A DNA stretch of 14,294 nucleotides from assembly GCA_003554115.1 (NCBI GenBank), contig PWFE01000105.1:1-14294 (forward strand). The letters run 5' to 3'. This document shows, piece by piece, positions 6,685 to 13,286 of this stretch (within the stretch, counting starts at the first letter, position 1; each line of letters opens with the position of its first letter). The notes below the pieces were generated by a model. It ran no database searches, was not told the DNA's origin, and saw only the letters and a program-made list of their open reading frames with translations. This DNA is from Haloferacaceae archaeon. Its GTDB lineage: Archaea; Halobacteriota; Halobacteria; Halobacteriales; Haloferacaceae. The position numbers were made by a program, and so were the translations under genes.

Positions 6685-6774
6685 ATGAGCACGGCTACCA
6701 AGATTGTACTGGGGACAGTTAGTGTCTCGACTATCCTTGCGGTCGGCATCATCCTCTCGTTCGTCTTCGCCTGA
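6685..6774 (+). CDS. 29-aa single-helix membrane peptide
   Basis: This small gene encodes 29 residues: a short polar start, MSTATK, then one hydrophobic stretch to the C-terminal FVFA, long enough to cross the membrane once. Support comes from a TATA-like box at exactly the leaderless distance (6656-6661) and from the stop codon, which overlaps the next ATG by one base (TGATG at 6772-6776). The codons mostly end in G or C, as in neighbouring genes. The overlap suggests translational coupling to the downstream protein of unknown function. I do not recognise a family. It could be a membrane partner of the downstream protein or a leader peptide controlling its translation; neither is shown by the sequence. 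Confidence 0.65.
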   Translation: MSTATKIVLGTVSVSTILAVGIILSFVFA

Positions 6775-7562
6775 TGTTCAGTCAGCGCGAACTTTCGTCG
6801 ACCCTTTCGGCGGTTCGAGACCAACAGGCTCCTGCAGCAGTCGTCGTCGACGTCAAACAGGACTTCGAGATTCTCCCACCAGCCGTCGCCGAGGATCTCG
6901 GTCTCTTCGTTGCGGCCCTCGATCCAGCCACCTACCCCACCGACTGGCTTCCAGCCGATGCACCGCAGGCGCTACAGCGGTATGCGAGTTCGACATTTAC
7001 CGTTGGAATGCCCGGCGACGGCACCGTCGTCTGGACCGACCAAACCGAGCCACCGACCGTCTTACTTAAAAAACGTGCCGAGGGAACGCCCGAAGACTTC
7101 CTAGAGTTTCTGGTCGCCGAAGCGTTCGTCAAGATCGGCTGTGGCGTTCCGGAACACTTTCTCCCGTTTTTCGGCAAGCAGTACGCCGCGCTGGCAGAAC
7201 AGACTGCTCTCGGGCCTGCAGATACGTATCAGGTCGCTGCCGCGCTGTTCGAGGGATGGGTCGGCTTGCAGACCCGCGAGGTCTTCGAATCGTGGGCCGA
7301 CGATCCCAGCCTCGAACCACTGTACGAAACGTGGCTCGATGCCGGCCAGCGACTCGACGGTCGACTCAATGACCTCTCGCGAGCGGTCGCCCACGGCGAG
7401 ATGACGTTTCCCGAAACCACGGAGTACGCCTGCTCGGCCATTAAACACGGCCGTGAGCTGCCGACGCCCTTTGCCGCGCTCGATACGGACGCCTATCGGG
7501 AGTACGGAGCCGACTATGCGGTCCAGTGGGCTGCTAAAACGATCGCCGCCCTGCGCGAGTAG
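6774..7562 (+). CDS. Haloarchaeal conserved protein of unknown function
   Basis: This is a 262-aa soluble protein without signal peptide or membrane helix. I do not recognise a characterised family; it looks like one of the uncharacterised families restricted to haloarchaea. It appears mostly helical, with a possible strand-rich section near 71-95 (TFTVGMPGDGTVVWT and PPTVLLKKR). Conserved-looking aromatic and charged spots include FGKQYAAL (near 135-142) and FEGWVGLQTREVFESW (near 159-174). No nucleotide-binding loop, metal-binding cluster or DNA-binding motif is visible. Its start codon overlaps the stop of the 29-aa membrane peptide, so the two are probably cotranscribed and translationally coupled. 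It is convergent with the KaiC-like gene, 78 bp away. Confidence 0.8.
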   Translation: MFSQRELSSTLSAVRDQQAPAAVVVDVKQDFEILPPAVAEDLGLFVAALDPATYPTDWLPADAPQALQRYASSTFTVGMPGDGTVVWTDQTEPPTVLLKKRAEGTPEDFLEFLVAEAFVKIGCGVPEHFLPFFGKQYAALAEQTALGPADTYQVAAALFEGWVGLQTREVFESWADDPSLEPLYETWLDAGQRLDGRLNDLSRAVAHGEMTFPETTEYACSAIKHGRELPTPFAALDTDAYREYGADYAVQWAAKTIAALRE

Positions 7563-7640
7563 GCAGCTCCTACTCATATACGACTTTTCGCCCGATGTCG
7601 ACTCTACGGTACTGGTTATAACTCGATAGCGCTCTCGCAG

Positions 7641-8219
7641 CTAAAACTCGACGCCGACACTGCTGTCGTCTTCGAGGGTGACGACACCATCGAACAGCTC
7701 GTTGAACCGGTTGAGTGTGTCCTCGCCGTGGACCTCTTTCGAGAGATGGAAGATGCCGACTGCATCGTGGTCTGCAAGCAAGCCAAGCAGCTGTTTGGTC
7801 GCCTCGTAGACACCGTCTTCGTCGGCGTAGTAGATCATCTCTGTTAGTGAGTCGACGCTGATCCGGACTTTACCGTCGTGGCTTGCAAGGAACTGTTCGG
7901 TTTTTTCGACGATCCCGTCGAGGTCGTCGGGCGACGAGACGTAGTGAACGTCGTCGGCACCGCGTCGCGAGTAGCCGCGCTCGACTGATAGGGTATCGAG
8001 GATGACCGCCCGATCCTCGTCGACGTCGTAGTGTTCGAGTTTCTGTTCGACCTCACGGGCGGTCGTCCGCGTCGAGATAACCAAAAAATGGTCTGTATCG
8101 AGTTTCAGAAAGTCGGTATCGATCCGGTCGGTCTCACCAATCGAAGGATGGACCAACAGCAGGCCGGTCCCGGCCGAAATCGTCTCAGGGGCGTTCTCAA
8201 TCGCTAACTTATACTCCAT
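7641..8219 (-). CDS. RecA/KaiC-like protein without a P-loop
   Basis: This 192-aa protein resembles the core of archaeal KaiC-like RecA-superfamily proteins. AGTGLLLVHPSIGET (16-30) sits where KaiC-like proteins have the Walker A loop, but the GxxGxGKT residues are absent. VRISVDSLTEMIYY (118-131) resembles the Walker B strand. VGIFHLSKEV (154-163) and FNELFDGVVTLED (172-184) resemble later strands of the fold. ATP hydrolysis is therefore unlikely, and a regulatory or scaffolding role is more plausible (inference). Several haloarchaeal families of degenerate RecA-like proteins exist. The start at 8219 fits a TATA-like ATTAA on the minus strand (8249-8245). A perfect palindrome between that box and the start codon suggests control by a repressor. 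It is divergent from the MgtE-like pair. Confidence 0.7.
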   Translation of the reverse strand: MEYKLAIENAPETISAGTGLLLVHPSIGETDRIDTDFLKLDTDHFLVISTRTTAREVEQKLEHYDVDEDRAVILDTLSVERGYSRRGADDVHYVSSPDDLDGIVEKTEQFLASHDGKVRISVDSLTEMIYYADEDGVYEATKQLLGLLADHDAVGIFHLSKEVHGEDTLNRFNELFDGVVTLEDDSSVGVEF

Positions 8220-8223
8220 ACCA

Positions 8224-8240
8224 CACCCAGCGACTGGGTG
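8224..8240 (-). promoter_or_regulatory. Candidate operator palindrome before the KaiC-like gene
   Basis: CACCCAG-CGA-CTGGGTG is a perfect inverted repeat with 7-bp arms. It fills the space between the TATA-like ATTAA (minus strand, 8249-8245) and the start codon at 8219. A bound protein would block the transcription start. As RNA it would lie at or before the expected 5' end, so an operator is more likely than an mRNA hairpin. Confidence 0.5.
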
Positions 8241-8323
8241 AACTTAATGTTACAGGCATTCGGCTGACAATCGTTCGCTACTGATCGTCGACCCACGGAG
8301 CGGCCACCGGCAACCGGTCGGCT

Positions 8324-8361
8324 TACTACTTCGGTACTTTTAACCGAAATATCGAGTAGTA
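8324..8361 (+). promoter_or_regulatory. MgtE-pair promoter with nested inverted repeats around the TATA box
   Basis: The TATA-like ACTTTTAA (8336-8343) is centred about 28 bp before the ATG at 8368. It is enclosed by perfect arms TTCGGT (8330-8335) and ACCGAA (8343-8348). Outside these, TACTACT (8324-8330) pairs with AGTAGTA (8355-8361). Dyad symmetry centred on the TATA box is typical of sites where a dimeric repressor blocks TBP/TFB. Given the downstream cation transporter genes, a metal-responsive regulator is a reasonable guess, but the motif itself does not identify one. Confidence 0.5.
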
Positions 8362-8367
8362 GTATCC

Positions 8368-8937
8368 ATGGACGTCCGAACCGAATTCTGGTCAATCTAC
8401 CGGGAGGCCCTCCCCATTCTTATCATCGCTCTCGGCGGTGGCCTGTTCGCAGGACTCGTCCTTGAAGGCATGTTAGAGAGCGTCGAGCGGTTCCCTGGAC
8501 TGCTGGTAATGGTTCCTGTGTTTCTTGCAACTCGGGGGAACGTGTATGGCGCACTCGGTGGCCGCATCTCCAGCGGGCTCCATCAAGGGCTTATTAGCCC
8601 ACAATTCGAGCGAAACGAACGACTGCTCAACGCCGTTATCGCCTCGTTTATCAACGGGATCGGCATCTCAATTGTGATCGGTTTCATCTCGTGGGCCGCG
8701 CTCACGGTTCTGGGTCGACCATCTGCGGCACTGTTCGAACTCGTCGGCATCATGCTGATCGCCGGCGTGCTCACCTCGTTCGTGATGATCGGCGGCCTTC
8801 TGGCGTTGATTTTCACCGGCTACAAACTGGGGTATGACCCCGACAACCTTGTTGGCCCCATTGTCACCACGCTCGGTGATATCTTCGGGATGGCGTTTCT
8901 GTTTCTCTCAGTACTCGTCATTGAGGTGATTATCTGA
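8368..8937 (+). CDS. MgtE/SLC41-type divalent cation transporter domain, first gene of pair
   Basis: This is a 189-aa integral membrane protein made only of the MgtE-type transport domain. The bacterial MgtE cytosolic N and CBS domains are absent. Hydrophobic segments lie near 14-33, 43-54, 88-115, 122-150 and 164-189. The family signature near the first half reads MVPVFLATRGN (48-58), with R where a glycine is more usual. The C-terminal YDPDNLVGPIVTTLGD (156-171) carries D171, aligning with the membrane-embedded aspartate of the Mg2+ site in MgtE. The substrate is probably Mg2+ or another divalent ion. Its stop overlaps the next start (TGATG at 8935-8939). The two products probably form a heteromer equivalent to the fused, duplicated domains of eukaryotic SLC41. 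Confidence 0.85.
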   Translation: MDVRTEFWSIYREALPILIIALGGGLFAGLVLEGMLESVERFPGLLVMVPVFLATRGNVYGALGGRISSGLHQGLISPQFERNERLLNAVIASFINGIGISIVIGFISWAALTVLGRPSAALFELVGIMLIAGVLTSFVMIGGLLALIFTGYKLGYDPDNLVGPIVTTLGDIFGMAFLFLSVLVIEVII

Positions 8938-9515
8938 TGGTCGTCCCAACTGGCTCGCTCGGCAGCTGGGAGACCAAATCAATCGTGAGCAACATGTTCC
9001 CGCTGTTGGTCGTCCTTTCGATTATCGTGCTGTGGGCAGGGATCACGCTCGAAGACGCCGAGGAGTTGCTCGAACAGTACGGCCTGCTGGCGGTAATGGT
9101 GCCGACGATGGTCGATATGGGTGGCAACCTCGGTGCGATTCTCAGCTCCAGACTGTCGACGCGCTTCCACCTCGGGACGACCAGCATCGATCTCAAAGAT
9201 CGCGTTCTGTGGTCGAACATCGGGGCGGTACTGGGGCTTGCGGCGACCATATTCACCGCGCTCGCGGTCGGCGCATGGGTTATCGGCCAGCTTATCAACG
9301 CCGCCTTACCACTGTCGACGCTCCTGTTAATCTCACTAACAAGCGGGATGGCCGTTGCCGTAATCGCCGTCGTGTTCAGTATTCTGGCAACGTACGGCTC
9401 CTACCGGCTCGGCGTCGATCCCGACGATACGACAATCCCAATCGTCACCAACGTGGTCGACGTCTGCGGAATGGTCATCTTTATCGGCGTTTCGTCGCTG
9501 GTATTGGGATTCTAA
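8937..9515 (+). CDS. MgtE/SLC41-type divalent cation transporter domain, second gene of pair
   Basis: This 192-aa membrane protein is homologous to the preceding gene and again has only the transport domain. Hydrophobic segments lie near 19-35, 49-60, 92-121, 125-153 and 166-190. The signature VPTMVDMGGNLGAIL (55-69) is closer to the canonical MgtE form than in its partner. GVDPDDTTIPIVTNVVD (159-175) ends at D175, the position of the conserved ion-binding aspartate. Its start codon overlaps the upstream stop by one base, so translation is probably coupled, giving equal amounts of both halves. It is convergent with the PhoU-TrkA_C gene with a 6-bp gap, and a strong palindrome covers the junction. 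Mg2+ or a similar divalent cation is the expected substrate from family knowledge; direction and specificity are not visible. Confidence 0.85.
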   Translation: MVVPTGSLGSWETKSIVSNMFPLLVVLSIIVLWAGITLEDAEELLEQYGLLAVMVPTMVDMGGNLGAILSSRLSTRFHLGTTSIDLKDRVLWSNIGAVLGLAATIFTALAVGAWVIGQLINAALPLSTLLLISLTSGMAVAVIAVVFSILATYGSYRLGVDPDDTTIPIVTNVVDVCGMVIFIGVSSLVLGF

Positions 9516-9516
9516 T

Positions 9517-9541
9517 GTGAGTTAGGGACGGGCTAACTCAC
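9517..9541. terminator. Strong palindrome at convergent junction
   Basis: GTGAGTTAG and CTAACTCAC form perfect 9-bp arms around a 7-base loop (GGACGGG). It starts just after the stop codon of the second MgtE-like gene and covers the last codons and stop of the opposing PhoU-TrkA_C gene. It is the longest perfect hairpin I found in the window. No U-run follows, so it may be a bidirectional terminator or an mRNA 3'-end stabiliser. Confidence 0.55.
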
Positions 9542-10730
9542 TGAATTGCTCGGTGCTTGTCCGGGTTCCTTTGGCAATAACGATATCGCCACCCCGAAGC
9601 TCGGCGTCAGCATCGCCAACCAAGAACCAGCCTTCGCCCGGTCGACGAATCGCAATCACAGAGATCGTCGCCTCGGCGTCAGGAACGCCGCCGGTAACCG
9701 CCGAGCCGTCGAGTGTGCTTCCGTCGGCGATTTTCGCACGGGTGAGAATTTCGTCGCTCTCTTGGACAGCCAACTGAACGACCGGGTGAACATCGATCTC
9801 TCGGAGGACACCCTCGCTGATGTCGAGTGCAGCATCGCTGATCGTTTCAGTGCTGGTTCCGAGATGGATAAGTCCACGGAGTTTCACGGGATCTTCGGCA
9901 TCGGCGGCCGCCTGCAGCACCCATGCCTCGAACCGCGATTCGAGGTTGTCGACTTCGATTTCGAGATTGCTGACCTCCTCGGCAAGTTCGGCATCGTCGA
10001 ACAGTACGCTGCTGTAGGCCAGATCGACCGCAAGCTCCGAGAGGTTTTTCATCTGAACGATGGCATCAACTGCGCGTTCGAGATCCGCGAGTTCGGCGGA
10101 TTCCGGCGGTTCGGGGTCGTATATCTCACCAGTAAACGCTTCGTAGACGGGACCGATCTCGGAGTCTGGCCCCCGGAGTAGGGCGATATCTGCCGCGTCG
10201 ATACCCGTCTCGCTTCCCGGATTAAGCAGCCAGTCATCACCGCGCCGAAGTGCGATTACACGGATTCCCGTCTGGGATTCGAGATCGATTTCGCCGAGCG
10301 ACTGGCCCACGTACGCCGAGTCGTCGCTCACCTCACAACGGAGGAGCGTTTCGACGGCCTCCGGCAGCGCGGCTCGCATCGCCTCGGGGAGGCCGATCTC
10401 TTCGAGGACGATTTTGGCGATATCACCGGCCGCATCGCTGATCCGGTCGGTCGCGGTGACGATACCCAACACGGGCGCGAGCGCTTCGGCATCCGAGGGG
10501 CTTCGTGCGGCCATCAACAGCCCCATCTGGGCGCGAATCTCCAAGGTATCCATTTTGTGCTCCAGCCGGACGACTTCGGCTGCAAGCTCTGGGCTCCGAT
10601 TGAGTACTGCCGAATACGAGAGATCGACCAGCAGCTCGGCGGTGTCTTTCATCTCGATGAGCACGTCTTTGACGTTCACCGGTTCGTACTCTATCGGTGT
10701 CGACAGTTCGTCGCTTTCGGAGACATCCAT
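9522..10730 (-). CDS. Duplicated PhoU-TrkA_C domain protein, probable transport regulator
   Basis: This 402-aa acidic cytosolic protein is an internal tandem duplication. Each half has a PhoU-like helical domain followed by a TrkA_C (RCK_C) domain. MKDTAELLVDLSYSAVL (27-43) repeats as MKNLSELAVDLAYSSVL (227-243). RISDAAGDI (96-104) repeats as TISDAALDI (296-304). The TrkA_C parts are about 140-187 and 338-387, with GIRVIALRR matched by TISVIAIRR. TrkA_C domains bind small ligands that gate transporters. Its position suggests regulation of the MgtE-like pair (inference). An ATG at 10757 is in frame, but the TATA-like box on the minus strand (10762-10753) overlaps it, while 10730 lies the usual distance downstream. 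GAGGAG stands just 2 bases before the ATG at 10730, unusually close for a Shine-Dalgarno. Confidence 0.85.
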   Translation of the reverse strand: MDVSESDELSTPIEYEPVNVKDVLIEMKDTAELLVDLSYSAVLNRSPELAAEVVRLEHKMDTLEIRAQMGLLMAARSPSDAEALAPVLGIVTATDRISDAAGDIAKIVLEEIGLPEAMRAALPEAVETLLRCEVSDDSAYVGQSLGEIDLESQTGIRVIALRRGDDWLLNPGSETGIDAADIALLRGPDSEIGPVYEAFTGEIYDPEPPESAELADLERAVDAIVQMKNLSELAVDLAYSSVLFDDAELAEEVSNLEIEVDNLESRFEAWVLQAAADAEDPVKLRGLIHLGTSTETISDAALDISEGVLREIDVHPVVQLAVQESDEILTRAKIADGSTLDGSAVTGGVPDAEATISVIAIRRPGEGWFLVGDADAELRGGDIVIAKGTRTSTEQFSELARP

Positions 10731-10809
10731 ATCTCCTCTGAGCCATGCCGGATACAAAAGGGTTCACCGATTGAGGAACTGATTTACTCGTCGGTCGACC
10801 AATCAGGGT
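10731..10809. promoter_or_regulatory. Divergent promoters, PhoU-TrkA_C and methyltransferase genes
   Basis: CCTTTTGTAT on the minus strand (10762-10753) is the TATA-like box for the PhoU-TrkA_C gene and supports its start at 10730. TGATTTACTC (10776-10785) lies 25-34 bp before the methyltransferase ATG at 10810. No inverted repeat stands out here. Confidence 0.5.
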
Positions 10810-11490
10810 ATGAGCGTTCGCGAGGAGTTCGACAGCTGGGCGACCAGCGGCCGGGACAAAGGAATGGAAGACCGTCACTGGAATACCGCCAAACACGCAC
10901 TGGCACGGATGCCACTCGAAGCCGGCGACACCGTCGTCGACCTCGGCTGTGGCAGCGGCTATGCGCTTCGGGCACTCCGCGAGACGGCCGACATCGGCCG
11001 CGGCGTCGGCCTTGACGGTGCTCCAGAGATGGCCCGCAACGCCGCCTCCTACACCGAAGACGGCGCGGTTGGGTTCACTGTCGGGGATTTCGACTCGCTC
11101 CCGTTCGCCACGAACAGCGTCGACCACGTGTTTTCGATGGAGGCGTTCTATTATGCGCCAGATCCAGTCCACACCCTCGAAGAGATCCGCCGGATTCTCC
11201 GGCCCGGCGGCACCTTCTTTTGTGCGGTCAACTACTACGAGGAAAACGAGGCGTCTCACGCCTGGCAGGACAACATCTCGATCGAAATGACGCGCTGGGA
11301 CCGCAGCCAGTACCGCGAGGCGTTCCGGGAAGCCGGACTGTATGTCGCCGAACAGGACAATATCGCCGACGAAGAAATCGAGATCCCGCCAGCCGAGGCG
11401 TTTCCAACCGACAACTGGGAGACCCGCGAAGCGATGGTTGAGCGGTATCGGACCTGGGGAACGCTGCTGACGGTTGGCGTTTCGCCCTGA
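10810..11490 (+). CDS. Class I SAM-dependent methyltransferase
   Basis: This 226-aa methyltransferase has a seven-strand Rossmann-like fold. The SAM-binding glycine loop is VVDLGCGSG (42-50). The acidic residue after strand 2 is in GVGLDGAPEM (65-74). VGDFDSLPF (91-99) is the adenine-contacting motif. VDHVFSMEAFYY (104-115) is motif II, and LRPGGTFF (130-137) follows strand 5. The pattern is that of UbiE/COQ5-like or general small-molecule methyltransferases. The C-terminal third, with ISIEMTRWDRSQYREAF, is seen in haloarchaeal relatives of unknown substrate. Nothing nearby identifies a pathway. It starts from a leaderless-type promoter and is convergent with the FAD-Rieske gene, with only 3 bases between the stop codons and no clear hairpin. 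Confidence 0.88.
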   Translation: MSVREEFDSWATSGRDKGMEDRHWNTAKHALARMPLEAGDTVVDLGCGSGYALRALRETADIGRGVGLDGAPEMARNAASYTEDGAVGFTVGDFDSLPFATNSVDHVFSMEAFYYAPDPVHTLEEIRRILRPGGTFFCAVNYYEENEASHAWQDNISIEMTRWDRSQYREAFREAGLYVAEQDNIADEEIEIPPAEAFPTDNWETREAMVERYRTWGTLLTVGVSP

Positions 11491-11493
11491 TTC

Positions 11494-13089
11494 TCACGAG
11501 CAGTCTTCGTCGGCAGTGGGATACTCGACGGCCGACAACTCGTTGACTGCGGGCGCGTCGATCACCTCGCCGTCGACATCGAACCGCGAGCCGTGACAGG
11601 GACAGTCCCACGATCGCTCGGCGGAATTGAACGCGACGACACAGCCCATATGCGGGCAGATCGCCGATTGAGTGTGGAGCTCGCCGTCTCGATCTCGGTA
11701 GGCGGCGATTGGTTTTCGCTCGCGGCTGTAGATCGCCGCCTCATCCGGCTGCAGGTCGGTTGGCTTCGGCCGAGCGTGTTTCATCCAACCACTAATAAAC
11801 TGTCCGGCCTCGTTTGCAGTCTCGGCGAGGAGTTTCGGAGCGGAGCTTTTGACTGTCACGCGTCGAGGGTCAAACGCCCGCTGCCAAGGGGTTTCTCGAC
11901 CACGAACCATATCGCCAAGCTGGAGTCCGGCCGCGATTCCGTTCGACATCCCCCAGCCGCCAAACCCTGTTGCGATATATAAGTCGTCGGTCAGCGGACC
12001 ACCATACCCGACGTACGGTAGTCCGTCGACGGAGGCAAAATCTTGGGTTGACCACCGGTAGACGATTTCGTCGATATCGAACGTCTCGCGGGCCTCTGAT
12101 TCGAGACGACGGTAGCGTTCGGTGGTGTCGCCTCCTTGGCCCGTCTTGTGGTTCTGTCCGCCGATCAGCGTCAGCTCCCGGCCATCGAGACTCACCGTTC
12201 GTACTGAAAAATAGGGATCGTCGACGCGGTAGTACATCCCCTCCGGTTGGTCGCCAGCGATCTCGGCGGCCAGCACGTAGGACTGTTTCGGGTAGAGACG
12301 CGCGAACAGCCCGAGTCGGTCACGGATCGGGAACTGCGTGGCCACAATTACTTCGTCGGCCTCAACGGTAGCGGTGCTTGACGGCTCTTGGGCGGTTTCG
12401 GTCCTGACCCGGTAGCGATCTCCGTTCGAGATCCTGGTGACGGCGGTCCCTTCGTACAGCTGGCCGCCTGCCGCATCGAACTTTTCGGCAACCGCCAACA
12501 GATACGCTCGCGGATCGAACTGGGCTTGGTCGTCGAATCTGAGGCTGGCCGTGGCGGTTGCCGAAAACGGAATCTCGTCTTCGGCGGTGGCCGATATCCC
12601 AGCCTCCCAAGCGGCCTCGCGTTCGGCCCGCAGTGCCGACCGACGGTCGCTTTTTTCCGTGTAGATAATCGCAGGCTTTCGTTCGAACTCACAGTCGACG
12701 TTCCACTGCGTTACTCGGCTGGCGACGTGTTCGATCGCGGCTTGGTTAGCCGCCGCATACTTATAAGCGGTCTCCGAGCCGTGTTTCGACTGGAGCGTCC
12801 TGTACTTCAGCCCGTGCTGGGTCGTCAGCTTGGCCGTCGAGTGGCCGGTTGTGCCCGTGACGATCCGGTTGCGTTCAAGCACGGCCACCGAATAGCCCGC
12901 CGCAGCCACCTGCATTGCGGCTGTGAGACCGACGATTCCGCCGCCGCAGACGGCGACGTCGACGCTGATCGAATCGTCAAGCGGTGGATACTCGGTTTCG
13001 GGATTCGTCGCCAGCCAGATCGAGACTGGCTCGCCGGGACCTGTTGATTCTGTGGACTCGTGGTCGTGGGGTGTCGAATGCGCAGTCAT
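11494..13089 (-). CDS. FAD-dependent oxidoreductase with C-terminal Rieske [2Fe-2S] domain
   Basis: This is a 531-aa fusion. Residues 42-400 are a DAO-type (glycine/amino-acid oxidase-like) FAD domain: VDVAVCGGGIVGL (43-55) is the dinucleotide loop, LERNRIVTGTTGHSTAK (71-87) is the conserved stretch after it, and YIATGFGGWGMSNG (371-384) is the C-terminal FAD motif. A linker follows. Residues 450-525 form a Rieske domain with ligands C478, H480, C496 and H499; C483 and C498 could make the usual disulfide. The architecture matches the YhfW type known in Bacillus; the substrate is not established. The open frame continues upstream to 13386, but that part overlaps the divergent membrane-protein gene and lacks homology-like features, so the ATG at 13089 is chosen. 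No signal peptide is seen, so it is probably cytoplasmic. Confidence 0.88.
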   Translation of the reverse strand: MTAHSTPHDHESTESTGPGEPVSIWLATNPETEYPPLDDSISVDVAVCGGGIVGLTAAMQVAAAGYSVAVLERNRIVTGTTGHSTAKLTTQHGLKYRTLQSKHGSETAYKYAAANQAAIEHVASRVTQWNVDCEFERKPAIIYTEKSDRRSALRAEREAAWEAGISATAEDEIPFSATATASLRFDDQAQFDPRAYLLAVAEKFDAAGGQLYEGTAVTRISNGDRYRVRTETAQEPSSTATVEADEVIVATQFPIRDRLGLFARLYPKQSYVLAAEIAGDQPEGMYYRVDDPYFSVRTVSLDGRELTLIGGQNHKTGQGGDTTERYRRLESEARETFDIDEIVYRWSTQDFASVDGLPYVGYGGPLTDDLYIATGFGGWGMSNGIAAGLQLGDMVRGRETPWQRAFDPRRVTVKSSAPKLLAETANEAGQFISGWMKHARPKPTDLQPDEAAIYSRERKPIAAYRDRDGELHTQSAICPHMGCVVAFNSAERSWDCPCHGSRFDVDGEVIDAPAVNELSAVEYPTADEDCS

Positions 13090-13286
13090 GAGAGGATACT
13101 GGACGCCCCATGACACAGCTCTCGACGACTGGCTGGCACACGACAACAGGGACGACACGACCAAAGTGTTCGGTCCGGCCTCGAATAACTCTCCTGTCCG
13201 GCAGCACCGACCATCCGACCGGCAAATATGACACTGAAACGTATCGAAGGGCGAACTGTTTTGTGGGCTGATTGCTGTGAACCTGT
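13090..13286. promoter_or_regulatory. Divergent promoter region, FAD-Rieske and AI-2E family genes
   Basis: CTGTTTTGTG (13255-13264) is a TATA-like box 23-32 bp before the ATG at 13287. For the minus-strand gene there is no box at leaderless distance; CATATTT (13230-13224) would give a leader of about 110 nt. Just downstream of that box on the minus strand, a direct repeat of the hexamer CCGACC (plus-strand 13207-13212 and 13215-13220) may be a regulator site. No gene is seen here. Confidence 0.35.

Noticed and set aside
7563..7640. Possible terminator hairpin between the unknown-function gene and the KaiC-like gene
   Set aside because: Only a mismatched short palindrome (GATAGCGCTCTC) and a four-T run are present; not enough to call a terminator.
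9546..10181. 211-codon open frame on the plus strand antisense to the PhoU-TrkA_C gene
   Set aside because: The opposite frame has clear duplicated domains; this one shows no motif and follows the antisense pattern of GC-rich DNA.
10731..10757. Alternative ATG of the PhoU-TrkA_C gene nine codons upstream
   Set aside because: The TATA-like box overlaps it, so the transcript probably starts downstream, near 10730.
10423..11259. 278-codon open frame on the minus strand across the PhoU-TrkA_C start and the methyltransferase gene
   Set aside because: It overlaps two well-supported genes and a divergent promoter; its product is Arg-rich without family signals, unlike the acidic real proteins.
12388..13047. 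219-codon open frame on the plus strand inside the FAD-Rieske gene
   Set aside because: It is antisense to the FAD domain and Arg/Gly-rich with no motif.
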